A program made the position numbers and the translations under genes. A stretch of DNA of 39,339 bases, taken from Malikia granosa. GTDB taxonomy: Bacteria; Pseudomonadota; Gammaproteobacteria; Burkholderiales; Burkholderiaceae_C. Where the stretch lies: assembly GCF_002980595.1 (NCBI RefSeq), contig NZ_PVLQ01000061.1, positions 1-39,339 of the forward strand. Direction: 5' to 3'. The notes under the pieces were generated by a model that saw only the letters and a program-made list of their open reading frames with translations, had not been told where the DNA came from and did no database searches. Positions 1-11,546 of the stretch are shown piece by piece (positions within the stretch are counted from its first letter, which is position 1; every line of letters begins with the position of its first letter).

Positions 1-40
1 GCCCGAGGGCGGCGGCGGGCCCAACTACGCCGGCATGTGA
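1..40 (+). CDS. 3' end of an upstream gene, partial
   Basis: The frame ending in TGA at 38-40 reads PEGGGGPNYAGM before the stop. The Gly-rich tail and strong third-position GC look like the C-terminus of a real gene entering from the left. Twelve residues are too few to assign a family. The alternative is non-coding GC-rich sequence. Confidence 0.3.
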   Translation, partial: PEGGGGPNYAGM

Positions 41-67
41 AACCCGCCAGCAGGTTGGCCGCTCCCT

Positions 68-92
68 AGCCCGCCGGCCCGCCGGGCGGGCT
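68..92 (+). terminator. GC-rich hairpin after the upstream gene
   Basis: AGCCCGCC (68-75) pairs with GGCGGGCT (85-92) across a 9-nt loop. No T-tract follows, so it is only terminator-like. Immediately downstream GGCTACAAT (94-102) resembles a -10 element that could serve tig, but no convincing -35 is visible. Confidence 0.35.
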
Positions 93-124
93 CGGCTACA
101 ATCAAAGTTTGCCCAAATCAGGCC

Positions 125-145
125 CGGCCATCCCCGGGATGGCCG
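125..145 (+). other. Hairpin in the tig leader
   Basis: CGGCCATCC (125-133) and GGATGGCCG (137-145) form a perfect 9-bp stem with a 3-nt loop about 100 nt upstream of the tig start. No T-tract follows. It may be a 5' UTR structure or a weak terminator of the preceding gene. Confidence 0.3.
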
Positions 146-249
146 CTTGCTTTGTGAACCAAGCCCAGCCGCCCGCGGGCGGCAAGCGATGCAAGAACAC
201 ACCGGACGCAGCCTCTCGGGCTGCGCCACCCCTCATCTAGGAGAGAACC

Positions 250-1560
250 ATGGCAGTGAACGTCGAGACCCTGGAAAAGCTGGAGCGCAAGATCACGCTC
301 GAGCTGCCGGTGGCTGAAATCCAACAGGAAGTCGAAGCGCGCCTCAAGCGCATGGCCAAGCAGGTCAAGATGGACGGTTTCCGTCCTGGCAAGGTGCCGC
401 TGAGCGTCGTCGCCAAGCAGTACGGCTACTCGGTCCAGTACGAAGTCATGAACGACAAGGTCGGCCAGGCCTTCCAGGCTGCCGCCGCCGAAGCCGAGCT
501 GCGCATCGCCGGTGCTCCGCGCATCAACGAAAAAGAGGGCGCTGCCGAAGGCACCGTGGCCTTCGAGGCCATCTTCGAGGTCTACCCGGAAGTCAAGATC
601 GGCGACCTGAGCGCCGCCGAGATCGAGAAGGTCAGCGCTGAAGTCGACGACGCCGCCATCGACCGCACGTTGGACATCCTGCGCAAGCAGCGCCGCACCT
701 TCACCACCCGCGACGAGACCGGCTGGGCCGAAGCCAGCGACCGCATCACCATCGACTTCGAAGGCAAGATCGACGGAGAGCCCTTCGACGGCGGCAAGGC
801 CGAAGCCTTCCAGTTCATGGTCGGCGAAGGCCAGATGCTCGAGCAGTTCGACGCTGCCGTGCGCGGCATGAAGACCGGCGAGTCCAAGACCTTCCCGCTC
901 GACTTCCCGGCCGACTACCACGGCAAGGAAGTGGCTGGCAAGACCGCCGACTTCCTGGTCACGGTCAAGAAGATCGAATTCCAGACCCTGCCGCAAGTCG
1001 ACGAAGAGTTCGTCAAGTCGCTCGGCATCGAAGCCGGTACCGTCGAAGCCCTGCGCGCCGACATCAAGAAGAACCTCGAGCGCGAAGTCAAGTTCCGTCT
1101 GCAGGCGCGCAACAAGGCTGCCGTGATGGACGCCCTGGTTGCCAACGCCGAACTCGACCTGCCCAAGGCCAGCGTCGAAGCCGAAGTCGAGCGCCTGGTC
1201 GAAGGCGCCCGCGCCGACCTCAAGCAGCGCGGCATCAAGGACGCCGACAAGGCGCCGATCCCGGCCGAGCTGTTCAAGGACCAGGCCGAGCGCCGCGTCC
1301 GTCTGGGCCTGGTGGTCGCCGAGCTGGTCAAGGCCAACAACCTGCACGCCAAGCCCGAGCAGATCGACGCCCACATCAACGAGCTGGCTGCCTCCTACGA
1401 GCGTCCGGAAGAAGTGGTGCAGTGGTACAAGGCCGACAACCGCCGTCTGGCCGAAGTCGAAGCCATCGTGATCGAGAGCAACGTCGCCGACTTCGTGCTG
1501 GGCCAGGCCAAGGTCACCGACAAGTCGGTCAGCTTCGAAGAGCTGATGGGCCAGGCCTGA
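250..1560 (+). CDS. tig: Trigger factor (ribosome-associated chaperone and peptidyl-prolyl isomerase)
   Basis: 436 residues, the normal length for trigger factor. The protein binds the ribosome exit site and folds nascent chains; its central domain is an FKBP-type prolyl isomerase. The N-terminal ribosome-binding domain carries the signature around GFRPGKVP (residues 38-45). The FKBP-like domain lies about 160-245 ([19 protein letters not shown]), followed by the long helical C-terminal chaperone domain. The start is supported by AGGAG at 239-243, seven bases before ATG. It is followed by a strong intrinsic terminator and then clpP, clpX and lon, the classical order in Proteobacteria. I see nothing unusual in it. 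Confidence 0.97.
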   Translation: MAVNVETLEKLERKITLELPVAEIQQEVEARLKRMAKQVKMDGFRPGKVPLSVVAKQYGYSVQYEVMNDKVGQAFQAAAAEAELRIAGAPRINEKEGAAEGTVAFEAIFEVYPEVKIGDLSAAEIEKVSAEVDDAAIDRTLDILRKQRRTFTTRDETGWAEASDRITIDFEGKIDGEPFDGGKAEAFQFMVGEGQMLEQFDAAVRGMKTGESKTFPLDFPADYHGKEVAGKTADFLVTVKKIEFQTLPQVDEEFVKSLGIEAGTVEALRADIKKNLEREVKFRLQARNKAAVMDALVANAELDLPKASVEAEVERLVEGARADLKQRGIKDADKAPIPAELFKDQAERRVRLGLVVAELVKANNLHAKPEQIDAHINELAASYERPEEVVQWYKADNRRLAEVEAIVIESNVADFVLGQAKVTDKSVSFEELMGQA

Positions 1561-1608
1561 TTCCCAGGCGCTGGCCAGCCGGTCGGCGCCCAGGACCCAA
1601 GTCAAACG

Positions 1609-1636
1609 AGGGCGGAAGCGATTCCGCCCTTTTTTA
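1609..1636 (+). terminator. Rho-independent terminator of tig
   Basis: AGGGCGGAA (1609-1617), loop GCGA, TTCCGCCCT (1622-1630), then a run of T. The perfect 9-bp GC-rich stem plus T-tract is a textbook intrinsic terminator, so tig and clpP are probably separate transcripts. Confidence 0.9.
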
Positions 1637-1721
1637 TTGCCCTTGCGGCCCCATCTGTCCAACAGGCCATTCGGCATTGGTTACAGTAAGCCCTGCAACG
1701 TTTTCCTGGAGCACAACACAC

Positions 1722-2333
<612 letters not shown>

Positions 2334-2346
2334 TCCCGTCCCCCGC

Positions 2347-2384
2347 AGCCCGCGCCACCCGTTGTTCGCAACGGCGCGCGGGCT
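2347..2384 (+). other. Long hairpin with UUCG tetraloop between clpP and clpX
   Basis: AGCCCGCGC (2347-2355) pairs with GCGCGGGCT (2376-2384), and an inner stem CCGTTG-TTCG-CAACGG closes with the very stable UUCG tetraloop. There is no proper T-tract, so it may attenuate, process or protect the clpP-clpX transcript rather than end it. Confidence 0.6.
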
Positions 2385-2438
2385 TCACTTATCATCGGCG
2401 TTCCACGCATCCCACCGAGTCCGAGCAAGGCATTCTTC

Positions 2439-3707
<1,269 letters not shown>

Positions 3708-3725
3708 GACCCGCAACAGCTCGAT

Positions 3726-3762
3726 GGCCGGCGGCCGCGGCTTGAAGTCGCTGCCGCCGGCC
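3726..3762 (+). terminator. GC-rich hairpin between clpX and lon
   Basis: GGCCGGCGG (3726-3734) and CCGCCGGCC (3754-3762) form a perfect 9-bp stem with a large loop. No T-tract follows. The loop and 3' arm overlap the sigma-32 promoter of lon, so DNA here serves both the clpX 3' end and lon initiation. Confidence 0.45.
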
Positions 3763-3768
3763 CCATTT
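3741..3768 (+). promoter_or_regulatory. Sigma-32 (heat-shock) promoter for lon
   Basis: CTTGAAG (3741-3747), a 13-nt spacer and CCCCATTT (3761-3768) match the sigma-32 consensus CTTGAAA-N13-CCCCATNT almost exactly. It lies just upstream of the lon ATG at 3795. lon is a known heat-shock gene in Proteobacteria, which supports the assignment. Confidence 0.85.
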
Positions 3769-3794
3769 GAGCGGAAAGATATTTAGGTAACAGC

Positions 3795-6260
<2,466 letters not shown>

Positions 6261-6287
6261 AAATTTTTCTGGAAATCTTCAGCGGTC

Positions 6288-6316
6288 GTGAAAATGAGTG
6301 AAAAATATCATAGAAT
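6288..6316 (+). promoter_or_regulatory. Sigma-70 type promoter for the tRNA pair
   Basis: GTGAAA (6288-6293), a 17-nt spacer and TAGAAT (6311-6316) match the sigma-70 consensus well. Initiation near 6323 would leave a short leader before tRNA-Gly at 6361. Confidence 0.6.
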
Positions 6317-6360
6317 CATGGCTTGCAACGACGCAGGGGAGTTCTCCTGCTGAGTAGAAT

Positions 6361-6436
6361 GCGGGATTAGCTCAGTTGGTAGAGCGATACCTTGCCAAGG
6401 TATAGGTCGAGAGTTCGAGTCTCTTATCCCGCTCCA
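6361..6436 (+). tRNA. tRNA-Gly (anticodon GCC)
   Basis: A complete 76-nt cloverleaf. Acceptor GCGGGAT pairs with ATCCCGC; the D stem is GCTC/GAGC; the anticodon stem ATACC/GGTAT encloses TTGCCAA with GCC at 6394-6396; the T arm carries TTCGAGT. The 3' TCCA is encoded. Confidence 0.97.
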
Positions 6437-6476
6437 GATAAAAACAGCAGTCCAATGACTTCTGTTTCATGGAAAC

Positions 6477-6550
6477 GGCGCGGTAGCAAAGCGGTTATGC
6501 ACCGGATTGCAAATCCGTGTAGGTCGGTTCGACTCCGGCCCGCGCCTCCA
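6477..6550 (+). tRNA. tRNA-Cys (anticodon GCA)
   Basis: A 74-nt cloverleaf starting 40 nt after tRNA-Gly. Acceptor GGCGCGG pairs with CCGCGCC; the anticodon loop TTGCAAA carries GCA at 6509-6511; the T loop is TTCGACT. The CCA is encoded. It is closely similar to enterobacterial tRNA-Cys. Confidence 0.96.
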
Positions 6551-6556
6551 GACAAG

Positions 6557-6591
6557 AAGCACCTAGCGCAGCAATGCCTGGGTGCTTTTTT
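6557..6591 (+). terminator. Rho-independent terminator after tRNA-Cys
   Basis: AAGCACC (6557-6563) pairs with GGTGCTT (6581-6587), followed by further T to 6591. It ends the two-tRNA transcript and marks the boundary with the polysaccharide locus. Confidence 0.8.
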
Positions 6592-6706
6592 CTTGCCTAT
6601 TGCACTCGGCGGCCATTTCGATCACAATCATAGTGAAGGTAGCCATTTTTCACTGATTTTTGGCTTCCCGTTTGGTGTGGTAGTCGGCGTGTTTTGTGTC
6701 AGGAGT

Positions 6707-6766
6707 GTGAAAATTTACCTGCCTGTGCAACCGCCGTGAAAGTCTTCGCGCGTTCGTACTTATAAT
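6707..6766 (+). promoter_or_regulatory. Promoter region of the PEP-CTERM/exosortase operon
   Basis: A perfect -10 hexamer TATAAT lies at 6761-6766. Upstream, GTGAA occurs at 6707-6711 and 6736-6740 and GTGCA at 6725-6729, the last two exactly 11 bp apart. GTGAAA to TATAAT is separated by 19 bp, long for an unaided -35, which would suit an activator. An AGTGAA/TTCACT inverted repeat (6632-6637 and 6649-6654) lies farther upstream. The regulator is inferred only. Confidence 0.5.
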
Positions 6767-6824
6767 GTTGGTCCGCTTGAATACAGTTCGGGCCATTTTA
6801 ATTATTTTTACTCTAGGGGTTGTT

Positions 6825-7340
6825 GTGAAACTTGCTCGTGCTGGCTTTGGAAGCCAAATTTGTGTCCTGGCCTTGACCAGCCTGTGTCTGGCTGCACCTG
6901 CTTGGGCAAAGGAAAAAGAGAACGAGAAAGACAAGAAAGACAAGAAAGACAAGAACAATGGCGTTGTCGTTGTCAATAACCCTACGACCGTCACGGGACT
7001 GGGCAACGGCAACGGCAATGCCACCGGCAACGGCAATGCCAATGGTGCCGTCAATGGCCAGGGCATCCTGAACGGCAACGGCAATGCCTTCGGCTTCAAC
7101 TCTGGTTCGACCAGCACGGGCACCAGCAGTTCCACCCAGAGCACGGTGGTGCTGACCTCCACCACATCCAGCACCGGCGGTAGCACCACCGGCACGGGCG
7201 GCACAGGTTCGGTCTCGAACTTTGTGTCGGCGGTTCCCGAGCCGGGTGACTACGCCTTGATGCTGACCGGTCTGGCCATGCTGGGCGCTGCCGTTCGTCG
7301 TCGTCGCAGTGCCGCGGCATCCTCGAGCAAGCTCGCATGA
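6825..7340 (+). CDS. PEP-CTERM sorting-signal protein, Gly/Asn-rich
   Basis: 171 residues from GTG at 6825. I prefer this start because AGGGG (6815-6819) is well placed; the ATG at 6765 overlaps the TATAAT box and has no ribosome site. The product is a secreted surface protein: a signal peptide ends at APAWA, a Lys/Asp-rich stretch follows (KDKKDKKDK, encoded by a 9-nt tandem repeat), then a Gly-Asn low-complexity segment and a Ser/Thr-rich segment. The C-terminus is a classic PEP-CTERM signal: VPEP, a hydrophobic helix and RRRR. The stop overlaps the epsD start by 4 nt, and an exosortase gene follows, so this is probably its dedicated substrate. The Ser/Thr-rich part could be glycosylated, as known for other members. 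No enzymatic domain is seen. Confidence 0.88.
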   Translation: MKLARAGFGSQICVLALTSLCLAAPAWAKEKENEKDKKDKKDKNNGVVVVNNPTTVTGLGNGNGNATGNGNANGAVNGQGILNGNGNAFGFNSGSTSTGTSSSTQSTVVLTSTTSSTGGSTTGTGGTGSVSNFVSAVPEPGDYALMLTGLAMLGAAVRRRRSAAASSSKLA

Positions 7341-8155
7341 CATCCCTGCTGTGGCGCAGGCTGGTCCTGCTGTTCCTCAGCGCCACCCTGGCGGCCTGTA
7401 GCCGCCCTGCCATCGAGGAAGGTCAGGTGCTGGCCCGGGTCAATGGTGACGAAATCTCGATTCACCAGTTCAACTTCGCCATGGCACAGGCCGCGGTCCG
7501 GCCGCAGACCAGCGCCGATCAGGCCGAGTTGCTCGACAAGTTGATAGACCGTCAGCTGGCGATTCAGCAGGCGTTGGAAAAGAAGCTGGACCGGCGCCCC
7601 GAGGTGATGATGCGGCTGGAAGAGGCCCGGCGCGACATCCTGGCTGACGCCTATGCCAAGGATCTGTCGGCTGCGAACCTGGGGCCCACCTCTGATGACG
7701 TGGCCAAGTATTTCCGCGAGCATCCAGCCCTGTTCGGTGAACGCAAGATCTACCGCTTGCGCGAGATTTCTCTCACCAATGACACGCCGGCCCTGCCGGA
7801 AGTGCAGCAGCGACTCGACAAGAAGCAGGATCTGTCGGATGTGCTGGCCTGGCTGCGACAGCAGCCGGGGGCTTTCACGGATCAGATGGTGATACGTCCG
7901 GCCGAGCAGCTGCCGATCGAGGTCGCTGTCCGCCTGCACGAGGTGGCGCCTGGTGAGGTGATCGCGTTTCGCTTGCCGCGCGCCTTGGTGGTGTACCAGA
8001 TCCAGTCGGCTGAGGTCGTGCCCCTGCCCTGGGCAGCAGCGGCGCCGGTGATCAAGGAACACCTGAAGAAGCAGCATGATTTCGAAAGCCTGAACAAGGT
8101 CTTGGCTCAGCTGCGGTCGAAGGCCAAGATCGAACGCAAGGCAGGACAGTCATGA
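7337..8155 (+). CDS. epsD: EpsD-family peptidyl-prolyl cis-trans isomerase lipoprotein
   Basis: 272 residues. The N-terminus has an Arg-Arg and hydrophobic signal ending in a lipobox (LAAC, Cys21), so it should be a periplasm-facing lipoprotein. The body resembles the SurA/parvulin class: a helical N-terminal part (VLARVNGDEIS, then LIDRQLAIQQAL) and a divergent C-terminal rotamase-like region. Proteins of this EpsD family are known next to exosortases in exopolysaccharide loci and are thought to help fold or deliver exported partners. It overlaps its neighbours by ATGA on both sides, so translation is coupled to the PEP-CTERM gene and the exosortase. The parvulin domain is divergent, so isomerase activity is not assured. 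Confidence 0.82.
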   Translation: MTSLLWRRLVLLFLSATLAACSRPAIEEGQVLARVNGDEISIHQFNFAMAQAAVRPQTSADQAELLDKLIDRQLAIQQALEKKLDRRPEVMMRLEEARRDILADAYAKDLSAANLGPTSDDVAKYFREHPALFGERKIYRLREISLTNDTPALPEVQQRLDKKQDLSDVLAWLRQQPGAFTDQMVIRPAEQLPIEVAVRLHEVAPGEVIAFRLPRALVVYQIQSAEVVPLPWAAAAPVIKEHLKKQHDFESLNKVLAQLRSKAKIERKAGQS

Positions 8156-9762
8156 GTTCCGGCCGGTGGCTGAATGCCCCGGCCATTGCGTCGCATCAAG
8201 CGGCTTGGCTCGGGAGCTTGCCGGTATTGGCGTGGCTGGCTCTGTTCGGGCTCGCTGTCATGGACCTGGCTCGGCGTCAGTGGGTTCTTGACGAAAACGC
8301 CTATCAGCCCTGGTTGCTCGGCCTGGCCTTGCTCCTGGTGTCGCTCCGGGTCTACCAGTTCGACCGCAGCCAGGCTCGTGCCAGCACGGGTGCAGCCCTG
8401 CTGTGCTGGGCCATTGGTGCCCCTCTGTATGCCGTGGGGCACTCACAGCAGATCGAACTGCTCACGCTGCTGGCTTGCATCATCCTGCTGGTCGCCGTGG
8501 TGCTGGGGGTGAGCGGGCGCCAGGCTCTGGTCCGTCTGCGGTTTCCGATCGGTTTCATGCTGTTCGCCTTGCCCTTCCCGAGCTGGGTGATCGACCGACT
8601 GACCAGTCCGCTCAAGGTCTGGATTTCCCAGGGCGCCGAAGTGCTGTTGTACGCCCTCGGTTATCCGGTGGCTCGCAGTGGCGTCGTGCTCAGCCTGGGG
8701 CCGTACCGGCTGCTGGTGGCCGATGCCTGCACCGGCTTGCATTCCCTGATCTTCCTGGGTGCGCTCGGCCTGCTATACATGTACCTGACCGGGCCGCGCC
8801 AGCGCTGGCACCATGCCCTGCTGGTGTCCATGCTGGTTCCGGTGGCCTTGCTGGCCAATGGTGTCCGGGTCGTGGTGCTGCTGCTGGTGACTTATTACTG
8901 GGGCGATGCCGTGGGACAGGCCTTCTGGCACGATGTGGCGGGCTTGGTGCTGTATGTATCGGCCTTCGGTCTGCTGGTTCTGTCCGATGGGCTGCTGTTC
9001 CGCTGGGTGCAGGCGCGAGCCAAGGCTGCCGGGCGTCCGGCGGCCTTGGTCAGCGAAGGCGCTGCTCGGCAAGATGCCTCCGAGGGCGATCCGGTGCGCT
9101 GGCGCTCGAGCCTGACGCTCACGGCTCTTTTGCTGTTGACCGTCGTTGCGGCGCAGGGGCTGACGCCCAGGCAGCTGATGGCCGAGCGCGAGCCCATGCC
9201 TGCGCTTGAGCAACTGGTGCCGCAGCAGATCGGCGAATGGACGCACGACAAGGGCGCCGACACGTTGCTGGTGGCCGCCGACCTGCAGGCGAATGTGCAG
9301 CGTCTCTATAGCCAGACCCTGTCGCGTACCTATGTCAACCTGCAGGGGGACCGCATCATGCTGTCGATCGCCTATGGTGGACAGCAGCTGGGCAACGAGT
9401 TGCAGGCCCACCGGCCCGAATACTGTTACCAGGCCCAGGGTTTTTCCCTGCTCGACGTGCACCAGTCGGTGTTGCCGCTGGCCGGTCAGGATCTCGATGT
9501 GCGCCGACTGGTGGCCGTGCAACATGGCCGGGTGGAGCCGATTACCTACTGGATGACGGTCGGCAAGCAGACCACCTTGCCTGGCCTGGGACGCAAGCTG
9601 GCGCAGATGCGCTACGGCTTGCTGGGCGAGATTCCTGATGGTGCACTGGTACGCATTTCCAGCCTGGACGGCGACAGTGGCCGCGCCTATGCCATGCACG
9701 CGAACTTCGTGGCGGCACTGCGGCATGCCGTGCCAGGCTATCTGGGCCTGCAGGGACAGTAA
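8152..9762 (+). CDS. Exosortase with fused EpsI domain
   Basis: 536 residues. The N-terminal 290 residues form a multi-pass membrane transpeptidase-like exosortase that recognises PEP-CTERM signals. The expected catalytic residues are present: Cys193 in DACTGL, Arg239 in NGVRVV and His260 in FWHDVAG. The C-terminal part (about 310-530) is an EpsI-type periplasmic domain after one more membrane segment, with motifs such as PEYCYQAQGF and VTYW-like ITYWM. EpsI is encoded separately in some EPS loci and fused in others. The EpsD neighbour suggests an XrtB-like class, but I cannot confirm the subtype. It is co-translated with epsD and the PEP-CTERM gene. A 91-nt gap follows before the glycosyltransferases. 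Confidence 0.9.
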   Translation: MSSGRWLNAPAIASHQAAWLGSLPVLAWLALFGLAVMDLARRQWVLDENAYQPWLLGLALLLVSLRVYQFDRSQARASTGAALLCWAIGAPLYAVGHSQQIELLTLLACIILLVAVVLGVSGRQALVRLRFPIGFMLFALPFPSWVIDRLTSPLKVWISQGAEVLLYALGYPVARSGVVLSLGPYRLLVADACTGLHSLIFLGALGLLYMYLTGPRQRWHHALLVSMLVPVALLANGVRVVVLLLVTYYWGDAVGQAFWHDVAGLVLYVSAFGLLVLSDGLLFRWVQARAKAAGRPAALVSEGAARQDASEGDPVRWRSSLTLTALLLLTVVAAQGLTPRQLMAEREPMPALEQLVPQQIGEWTHDKGADTLLVAADLQANVQRLYSQTLSRTYVNLQGDRIMLSIAYGGQQLGNELQAHRPEYCYQAQGFSLLDVHQSVLPLAGQDLDVRRLVAVQHGRVEPITYWMTVGKQTTLPGLGRKLAQMRYGLLGEIPDGALVRISSLDGDSGRAYAMHANFVAALRHAVPGYLGLQGQ

Positions 9763-9853
9763 AGTTCTGGCAAAAGTTTTCAGTCCTGACACAAAGCGGG
9801 AGTTCAATGGCGCTCCAATCGGACTGTTGCGCTATTGACCAAGGGTCTTCTTG

Positions 9854-10906
9854 ATGATTCCAGCTTTTTCCGCCGACAACTTGTCGCCTTTGCCACTGGT
9901 TTCAGTCGTGGTGATCGGGCGCAACGAAGGCGAACGTCTGATGCGTTGCCTCGATGCGATCGAGCGTTGCGACCGGAGTCGCTGCCGGCTGGAAGTCATC
10001 TATGTCGATTCCAATTCCAGCGATGGCAGCCCGCAGCGCGCCGCCGAGCGCGGGGTCCAGGTGCTGCAGGTGCAGCCGCTGCGGCCCTCGGCCGCGCTGG
10101 GGCGCAATGCCGGTTGGCGGGCCGCGCAGGGCGAATTCATTCTGTTCCTGGATGGCGATACCGAGTTGCAGCCTGATTTTTTGTCGCAGGCCTTGGTTGC
10201 CATGGAACAGTCCGACGTGGCGATCTGCTGGGGGCACCGCCGCGAGTCGCGTCCGGAGCAATCCTGGTATGTCCGGGTGCTGGACCTCGACTGGATTTCT
10301 CGTTCTGGAGATACAGAATTTTGCGGCGGCGACGCCTTGATGCGGCGTGCCGTGCTGCAACAGGTGCAGGGCTATGACGAACAGCTCATCGCGGGCGAGG
10401 AACCTGAAATGTGCCGGCGCATCCGGGCTGCAGGACACCGCATCCTGCACCTCGATGTACTGATGACCCGGCATGACCTGGCTGTCACGACCTGGTCGGC
10501 CTATTGGCGCCGGGCGTTTCGCACCGGGCATGCCTATGCCGAGGTGTCGGCCCGCTTCCGGCGCAGCCAGGATCCGTTGTGGCTGCGCGAGTCGCGGCGC
10601 AATCTGGTGCATGGCTCAGCGTTGCTGCTGGCCCCGCTGCTGCTGGTCCTCATGTGGGCGCTGTTGCCAGCGCCTTGGGCAACGGGCCTGACCGCCATCG
10701 GTGGCTTGCTGGTTCTGCTGCTGCTGGCGCGTACCGCCCGCCGTTGCGCCTGGAAGTCTCCCGACCGTTTCACCTGTTGGCTGTACGCGCTGCATAGCCA
10801 CTTGGCGCAGATTCCGATCCTGTTTGGCCAGTTGGCGCAGAAGCGCGACGCCCGGCGCGGCCAGCGTCGCCAGTTGATCGAGTACAAGACGCCCTCCGGA
10901 CGCTGA
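9854..10906 (+). CDS. Family 2 glycosyltransferase with C-terminal membrane segments
   Basis: 350 residues from ATG 9854, with AAGGG upstream; a TTG one codon earlier is possible. A GT-A fold enzyme adding a sugar to the lipid-linked repeat unit on the cytoplasmic face. Seen: SVVVIGRNEGERL (start of the fold), YVDSNSSDGS, the DXD metal site DGDTEL, and a GEEPEMCRRIR motif serving as the acceptor-side acidic region. Two hydrophobic segments at about 260-295 anchor it. The sugar specificity is not readable. It begins the glycosyltransferase run after the exosortase gene and may use a separate promoter in the 91-nt gap, though I see no clear one. Confidence 0.88.
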   Translation: MIPAFSADNLSPLPLVSVVVIGRNEGERLMRCLDAIERCDRSRCRLEVIYVDSNSSDGSPQRAAERGVQVLQVQPLRPSAALGRNAGWRAAQGEFILFLDGDTELQPDFLSQALVAMEQSDVAICWGHRRESRPEQSWYVRVLDLDWISRSGDTEFCGGDALMRRAVLQQVQGYDEQLIAGEEPEMCRRIRAAGHRILHLDVLMTRHDLAVTTWSAYWRRAFRTGHAYAEVSARFRRSQDPLWLRESRRNLVHGSALLLAPLLLVLMWALLPAPWATGLTAIGGLLVLLLLARTARRCAWKSPDRFTCWLYALHSHLAQIPILFGQLAQKRDARRGQRRQLIEYKTPSGR

Positions 10907-10949
10907 GCCCTCTGTCTGCTCGACTGCCTGAACCCAATCGAATACACCC

Positions 10950-11546
10950 ATGGCTTTCAAATCCCTGTTGGGTCTGGCCTTGTGGCCTCTGGCGCGCCTA
11001 GCGGATGGGCCGCTGACGGCGGCTTGGCGGCGGCTGTGGTCATATGCCCGCCTGCGCGTCGCCTTGCCCAGCCTTGATTCTTCCTCGGTGGTCCTGGGCA
11101 TGCCGGAACTGCACGGTTCGCGCTGCATCGTGCTGGGCCGCGACCTCTACCTTTACCCAGGGCTTTATCTCGAAACCCAAGAGGCGGGGCGCATCGAGAT
11201 CGGGGACGGGGTCGTGATGTCGCGCGGTGTTCATGTGGTCGCGTTCGACCGGGTCAGCATCGGCGCTGGCAGCATGATCGGCGAATACGCCAGCCTGCGC
11301 GATGCCAATCACCGCCATGGCGATGGCATCGACCTGCGCCACTCGGGCCACGAGGCACGGCCGATCCGCATCGGTCGCAATGTCTGGATCGGCCGCGGCG
11401 CCGTGGTGCTGGCCGGCGTCGAAATTGGCGATGGTGCAGTCGTCGGTGCCAATGCGGTGGTGACCCGCTCGGTCGCGGCCGGGCAGACCGTGGTTGGCGT
11501 GCCCGCGCGTCCCTTGTTGCCGCGTCAGGCAGGAGAAAAGGCATGA
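10950..11546 (+). CDS. Hexapeptide-repeat acyltransferase (WcaF-like)
   Basis: 198 residues. A left-handed beta-helix O-acyltransferase, probably acetylating a sugar of the repeat unit from acetyl-CoA. Hexapeptide turns run from about residue 75 to 185 (IEIGDGVVMSRGV, VSIGAGSMIGEYA, IRIGRNVWIGRGAVVLAGV, VEIGDGAVVGANAVV), with a His-containing loop (DANHRHGD) that likely holds the catalytic histidine. It ends with the VVGVPARPL tail typical of the family. Its stop overlaps the next start by 4 nt, so it is coupled to the following GT4 gene. The substrate is unknown. Confidence 0.88.
   Translation: MAFKSLLGLALWPLARLADGPLTAAWRRLWSYARLRVALPSLDSSSVVLGMPELHGSRCIVLGRDLYLYPGLYLETQEAGRIEIGDGVVMSRGVHVVAFDRVSIGAGSMIGEYASLRDANHRHGDGIDLRHSGHEARPIRIGRNVWIGRGAVVLAGVEIGDGAVVGANAVVTRSVAAGQTVVGVPARPLLPRQAGEKA

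Noticed and set aside
1629-1656. Possible sigma-32 promoter for clpP (CCCCATCT at 1649-1656)
   Set aside because: The -35 position is a run of T from the tig terminator and does not match CTTGAAA.
118-1677. Long open frame antisense to tig
   Set aside because: High third-position GC in tig keeps the opposite frame open; low-complexity Leu/Asp/Val-rich translation, no ribosome site. Shadow frame.
6531-6550. tRNA-Cys 3' end as an attachment site
   Set aside because: I found no second copy of this sequence in the window and no integrase gene, so no direct evidence of an att pair.
6765-6824. N-terminal extension of the PEP-CTERM gene from ATG 6765
   Set aside because: The ATG lies inside the TATAAT box and has no ribosome site; GTG 6825 with AGGGG gives a normal signal peptide.
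6926-7090. Tandem short repeats, considered as CRISPR or a non-coding satellite
   Set aside because: They are in frame and encode the KDK and Gly-Asn low-complexity segments of the PEP-CTERM protein.
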